From Alphaproteobacteria bacterium (GTDB taxonomy: Bacteria; Pseudomonadota; Alphaproteobacteria; ATCC43930; CGMCC-115725), in assembly GCA_021325525.1 (NCBI GenBank), contig JAJPHB010000033.1:1-38751 (forward strand): 38,751 bases of DNA, written 5' to 3'. Each line of letters opens with the position of its first letter. Position 1 is the stretch's first letter. Both the position numbers and the translations under genes were made by a program. The notes beneath the pieces are model-generated. The model was given only the letters and a program-made list of their open reading frames with translations. It made no database searches and was not told the origin of the DNA. Of this stretch, positions 36,871 to 38,751 are shown piece after piece.

Positions 36871-37347
36871 TCACCTCCCCGTCGAGCCGAAGCCGCGGTC
36901 GCCGCGCCGCGTCTCCGCCGAGAAGGCGGCGACGAGGCGGAAGCGCGGCCGCAGAATGGGAACGAAAACGAGCTGCGCGATGCGATCGCCGGGGTTGATG
37001 ATGATCGGATCCGAGCCGGGCGGCAGGCGGCTCCAGACCGAGATGGCGATGGGCGCCGTCCAATCGGCATCGATGAGCCCGACCGAATTGCCGAGCACCA
37101 GCCCGCGCTTGTGGCCGAGCCCGCTCCGCGGCAGCACGAGCGCCGCCATGTTGGGCTCGTTCATGAGGACCGCGAGCCCGCTCGAGACGAGCTGCGCCGG
37201 CGCTTGCGGCTCGATCGCGAGCGGCGCGTCGATGCAGGCATGGAGATCGATCCCAGCCGCCAGCTCGGTCTGGTAGGTCGGCAGCCCCCATTCATGGAGG
37301 CGCGGATCGGTCACCTTGATTTCGAGTTCGAGCTCTGAGCCGAGCAT
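36871..37347 (-). CDS. dut: Deoxyuridine 5'-triphosphate nucleotidohydrolase (dUTPase)
   Basis: A 158-residue trimeric enzyme hydrolysing dUTP to dUMP. The five motifs are visible: AAGIDLHA, PRSGLGHKRGL, NSVGLIDADW, GDRIAQLVF and RGDRGFGSTGR at the C-terminus, which closes over the active site. AGGAGAGG precedes ATG 37347. First gene of the minus-strand dut-rrf2-cysK-E1 run. Confidence 0.96.
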   Translation of the reverse strand: MLGSELELEIKVTDPRLHEWGLPTYQTELAAGIDLHACIDAPLAIEPQAPAQLVSSGLAVLMNEPNMAALVLPRSGLGHKRGLVLGNSVGLIDADWTAPIAISVWSRLPPGSDPIIINPGDRIAQLVFVPILRPRFRLVAAFSAETRRGDRGFGSTGR

Positions 37348-37695
37348 TCGGCTCCTCTCCTGAAGGAACGGATGGGATACAGCGGATTTCACACCGGCAA
37401 CGGATGCTTATGAAGTTCCGCAGTCCCGCGCCCAGTGTCAAGGATTGCGCGCGCCTGGGCGCGGATCGGCGCCGCGCCGGAAGGCGGGACGGCGAGAATG
37501 ATGGCGAATGACGAGCCGTCGCGGTAGAATTTCCGCGGACACGATCGCCGCCGCAGGCCCTGGCGATCCGCTCGCATCTCGCGGAAGTCCGTGCAAAGAT
37601 GCACGGACTGAGGCATTCATCGGAATGTGCTGACGCATGGCTGGCGATGCCGGCTCGTTTGGCGCGCGTCGGCCAGAGAAGGAGGAGCACCGCCC
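37348..37695. other. Intergenic region between dut and the aminotransferase gene
   Basis: About 348 bases between divergent genes. It holds the inverted repeat at 37586-37609 and, just before the aminotransferase, an AAGGAGGAG ribosome site (from about 37680). No convincing -35/-10 pair and no conserved small gene was seen. Confidence 0.5.
37586..37609. promoter_or_regulatory. Perfect 10-bp inverted repeat upstream of the aminotransferase
   Basis: AGTCCGTGCA (37586-37595), loop AAGA, TGCACGGACT (37600-37609). It is about 87 bases before the ATG. It may be an operator or an RNA hairpin; no T run follows, so it is not a typical terminator. Confidence 0.6.
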
Positions 37696-38751
37696 ATGAC
37701 CGCACTTGCCCGCAACTACTCGCTCGAGGAGATGGACAAGCAAAGCCTCTTCCATCCTGTGACCTCGGTCGCCGACCATCTGAAGAACGGGCCCATGATC
37801 GCCTCGGACGGGCACGGCGTCCGGATCAAGGACCAGCATGGCCGCGACATCATCGATTGCGGCGCCGGTCTCTGGTGCGTCAACATCGGCTACGGACGGC
37901 CCGAGATCGCCGAGGCGGCGGCGCAGGCGATGCGCGATCTCAGCTACTACCACCTTTTCGCCTCGGCCTCGAACGAGCCGATCATCCGCCTCGCCGACCG
38001 GGTCCTGACGCTGTTCCGCGAGAAATCGGGGGCGGGCCACCTCTCGAAGGTCTTCTTCGGCACGTCCGGATCGGATGCCAACGACACCAATTTCAAGCTC
38101 GTCCGCTACTACAACAACCTGCTCGGCCGGCCGCAGAAAAAGAAGATCATCTCGCGCCAGGGCGCCTATCACGGCCTCACTTACGCCGCCGGCAGCCTGA
38201 CCGGGATCGCCTCCTACCACAAGGCCTTCGACCTGCCGGTCGAGGGCGTGCTGCACGCCTCCTGCCCGCATTACTTCCGCTTCGCGCAGAAGGGCGAGAG
38301 CGAGGAGGCCTATACGGCCCGGCTCGTCCAGGAGCTGAAGGACATCATTCACCGCGAGGGCGCCGACACGATCGCCGCCTTCATCGCCGAGCCCATCATG
38401 GGGACGGGCGGGGTCTTCTTGCCGCCCAAGGGCTATTTCGCGCAGGTCCAGCAGCTTCTCCAGGAGAACGATATTCTCTTCATCGCCGACGAGGTGATCA
38501 CCGGCTTCGGCCGGACGGGCCAGTGGTTCGCGACCGGGCTCTACCAGCTCAAGCCCGACATCGTCACGCTCGCCAAGGGCATCACCAGCGCCTATTTCCC
38601 GGTCTCGGCCTCGGTCATCTCCGAGAAAATCTGGGAGGTGCTGCGCAACGCCTCGGCGGAGTTCGGCCCGGTCATGCACGGCTTCACCTATTCGGGCCAT
38701 CCCGTGGGCGGCGCCGTCGGCCTCGCCAATCTCGACATCATGGAGCGCGAG
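37696..38751 (+). CDS. Class III (omega) aminotransferase, 3' end cut off by window
   Basis: At least 352 residues of a PLP-dependent class III aminotransferase of the omega-amino acid/diamine:pyruvate type. Marks: LFHPVTSVADH, VFFGTSGSDANDTNFKLVRYY, SRQGAYHGLTYAAGSLTG, AAFIAEPIMGTGGVFLPP, ILFIADEVITGFGRTG, and the PLP lysine in LAKGITSAYFP. The preferred amine (beta-alanine, GABA, putrescine, taurine) cannot be told. ATG 37696 with a strong AGGAGG. No stop before the right edge; about 100 residues are missing. Confidence 0.95.
   Translation, partial: MTALARNYSLEEMDKQSLFHPVTSVADHLKNGPMIASDGHGVRIKDQHGRDIIDCGAGLWCVNIGYGRPEIAEAAAQAMRDLSYYHLFASASNEPIIRLADRVLTLFREKSGAGHLSKVFFGTSGSDANDTNFKLVRYYNNLLGRPQKKKIISRQGAYHGLTYAAGSLTGIASYHKAFDLPVEGVLHASCPHYFRFAQKGESEEAYTARLVQELKDIIHREGADTIAAFIAEPIMGTGGVFLPPKGYFAQVQQLLQENDILFIADEVITGFGRTGQWFATGLYQLKPDIVTLAKGITSAYFPVSASVISEKIWEVLRNASAEFGPVMHGFTYSGHPVGGAVGLANLDIMERE

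Noticed and set aside
37438-38700. A 420-codon minus-strand frame opposite the aminotransferase
   Set aside because: Shadow of the aminotransferase, which has all PLP-enzyme motifs on the plus strand.

Overview
The window is a gene-dense, high-GC piece of an alphaproteobacterial chromosome. The evidence is the mix of a MucR/Ros regulator, an Irr-type Fur protein with a His-rich HHH stretch, and a core block in the order rimI, (mucR), fur, plsC, miaB, phoH/ybeZ, ybeY, corC, lnt, XRE regulator, metK, trmB, rimP, nusA, ylxR, infB, rbfA, truB, rpsO, pnp. MucR together with Irr points to the Hyphomicrobiales (Rhizobiales) or a close relative; I cannot name a genus.

Left edge (1-5050). A gene on the minus strand runs off the edge and reads as a BglII/BstYI-family type II restriction endonuclease. 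It has no methyltransferase on its right side. Then come an overlapping pair for a TauE/SafE-type anion exporter and a membrane-anchored TIGR02186-type protein, a universal stress protein, an Nfu-type Fe-S scaffold, a nitroreductase-fold enzyme of the malonic semialdehyde reductase type, and a VanX-like D-Ala-D-Ala dipeptidase.

Core block (5122-26165). tsaB-rimI (tRNA t6A synthesis and protein acetylation), mucR, fur, an acyltransferase, miaB-ybeZ-ybeY-corC-lnt (tRNA thiolation, RNA/ribosome maturation, lipoprotein acylation), an XRE regulator, metK-trmB, then the transcription/translation operon rimP-nusA-ylxR-infB-rbfA-truB-rpsO-pnp. Stop/start overlaps of 1 to 8 bases are common. Control elements can be read directly: promoters before mucR, the XRE gene, rimP and pnp, a terminator hairpin between the rimP promoter and the gene, and a long two-part hairpin in the pnp leader. 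ylxR has no ordinary start codon.

Iron/redox and accessory part (26162-34400). A glycerophosphodiesterase, a nitronate-monooxygenase-like flavoprotein with an added cysteine cluster, and irr. Next is a three-gene cassette of rubrerythrin, a CCG-domain Fe-S oxidoreductase and a DUF3501 protein. Its promoter carries a TTAGA/TCTAA palindrome that resembles an Irr iron control element. A decayed vapBC toxin-antitoxin pair follows, then a PPOX flavoprotein, an exported SH3-domain protein and a D-2-hydroxyacid dehydrogenase.

Right part (34425-38751). A minus-strand run dut - Rrf2 regulator - cysK - MoeB/HesA-like E1 enzyme suggests sulfur/cysteine metabolism under an Rrf2 regulator that lacks the Fe-S cysteines. 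CCCTCTCC/GGAGAGGG palindromes of a REP-like family flank the E1 gene, and one supplies its last codons. A class III aminotransferase runs off the right edge, with a strong 10-bp inverted repeat upstream.

No rRNA, tRNA, CRISPR array, intact insertion sequence or prophage was seen.
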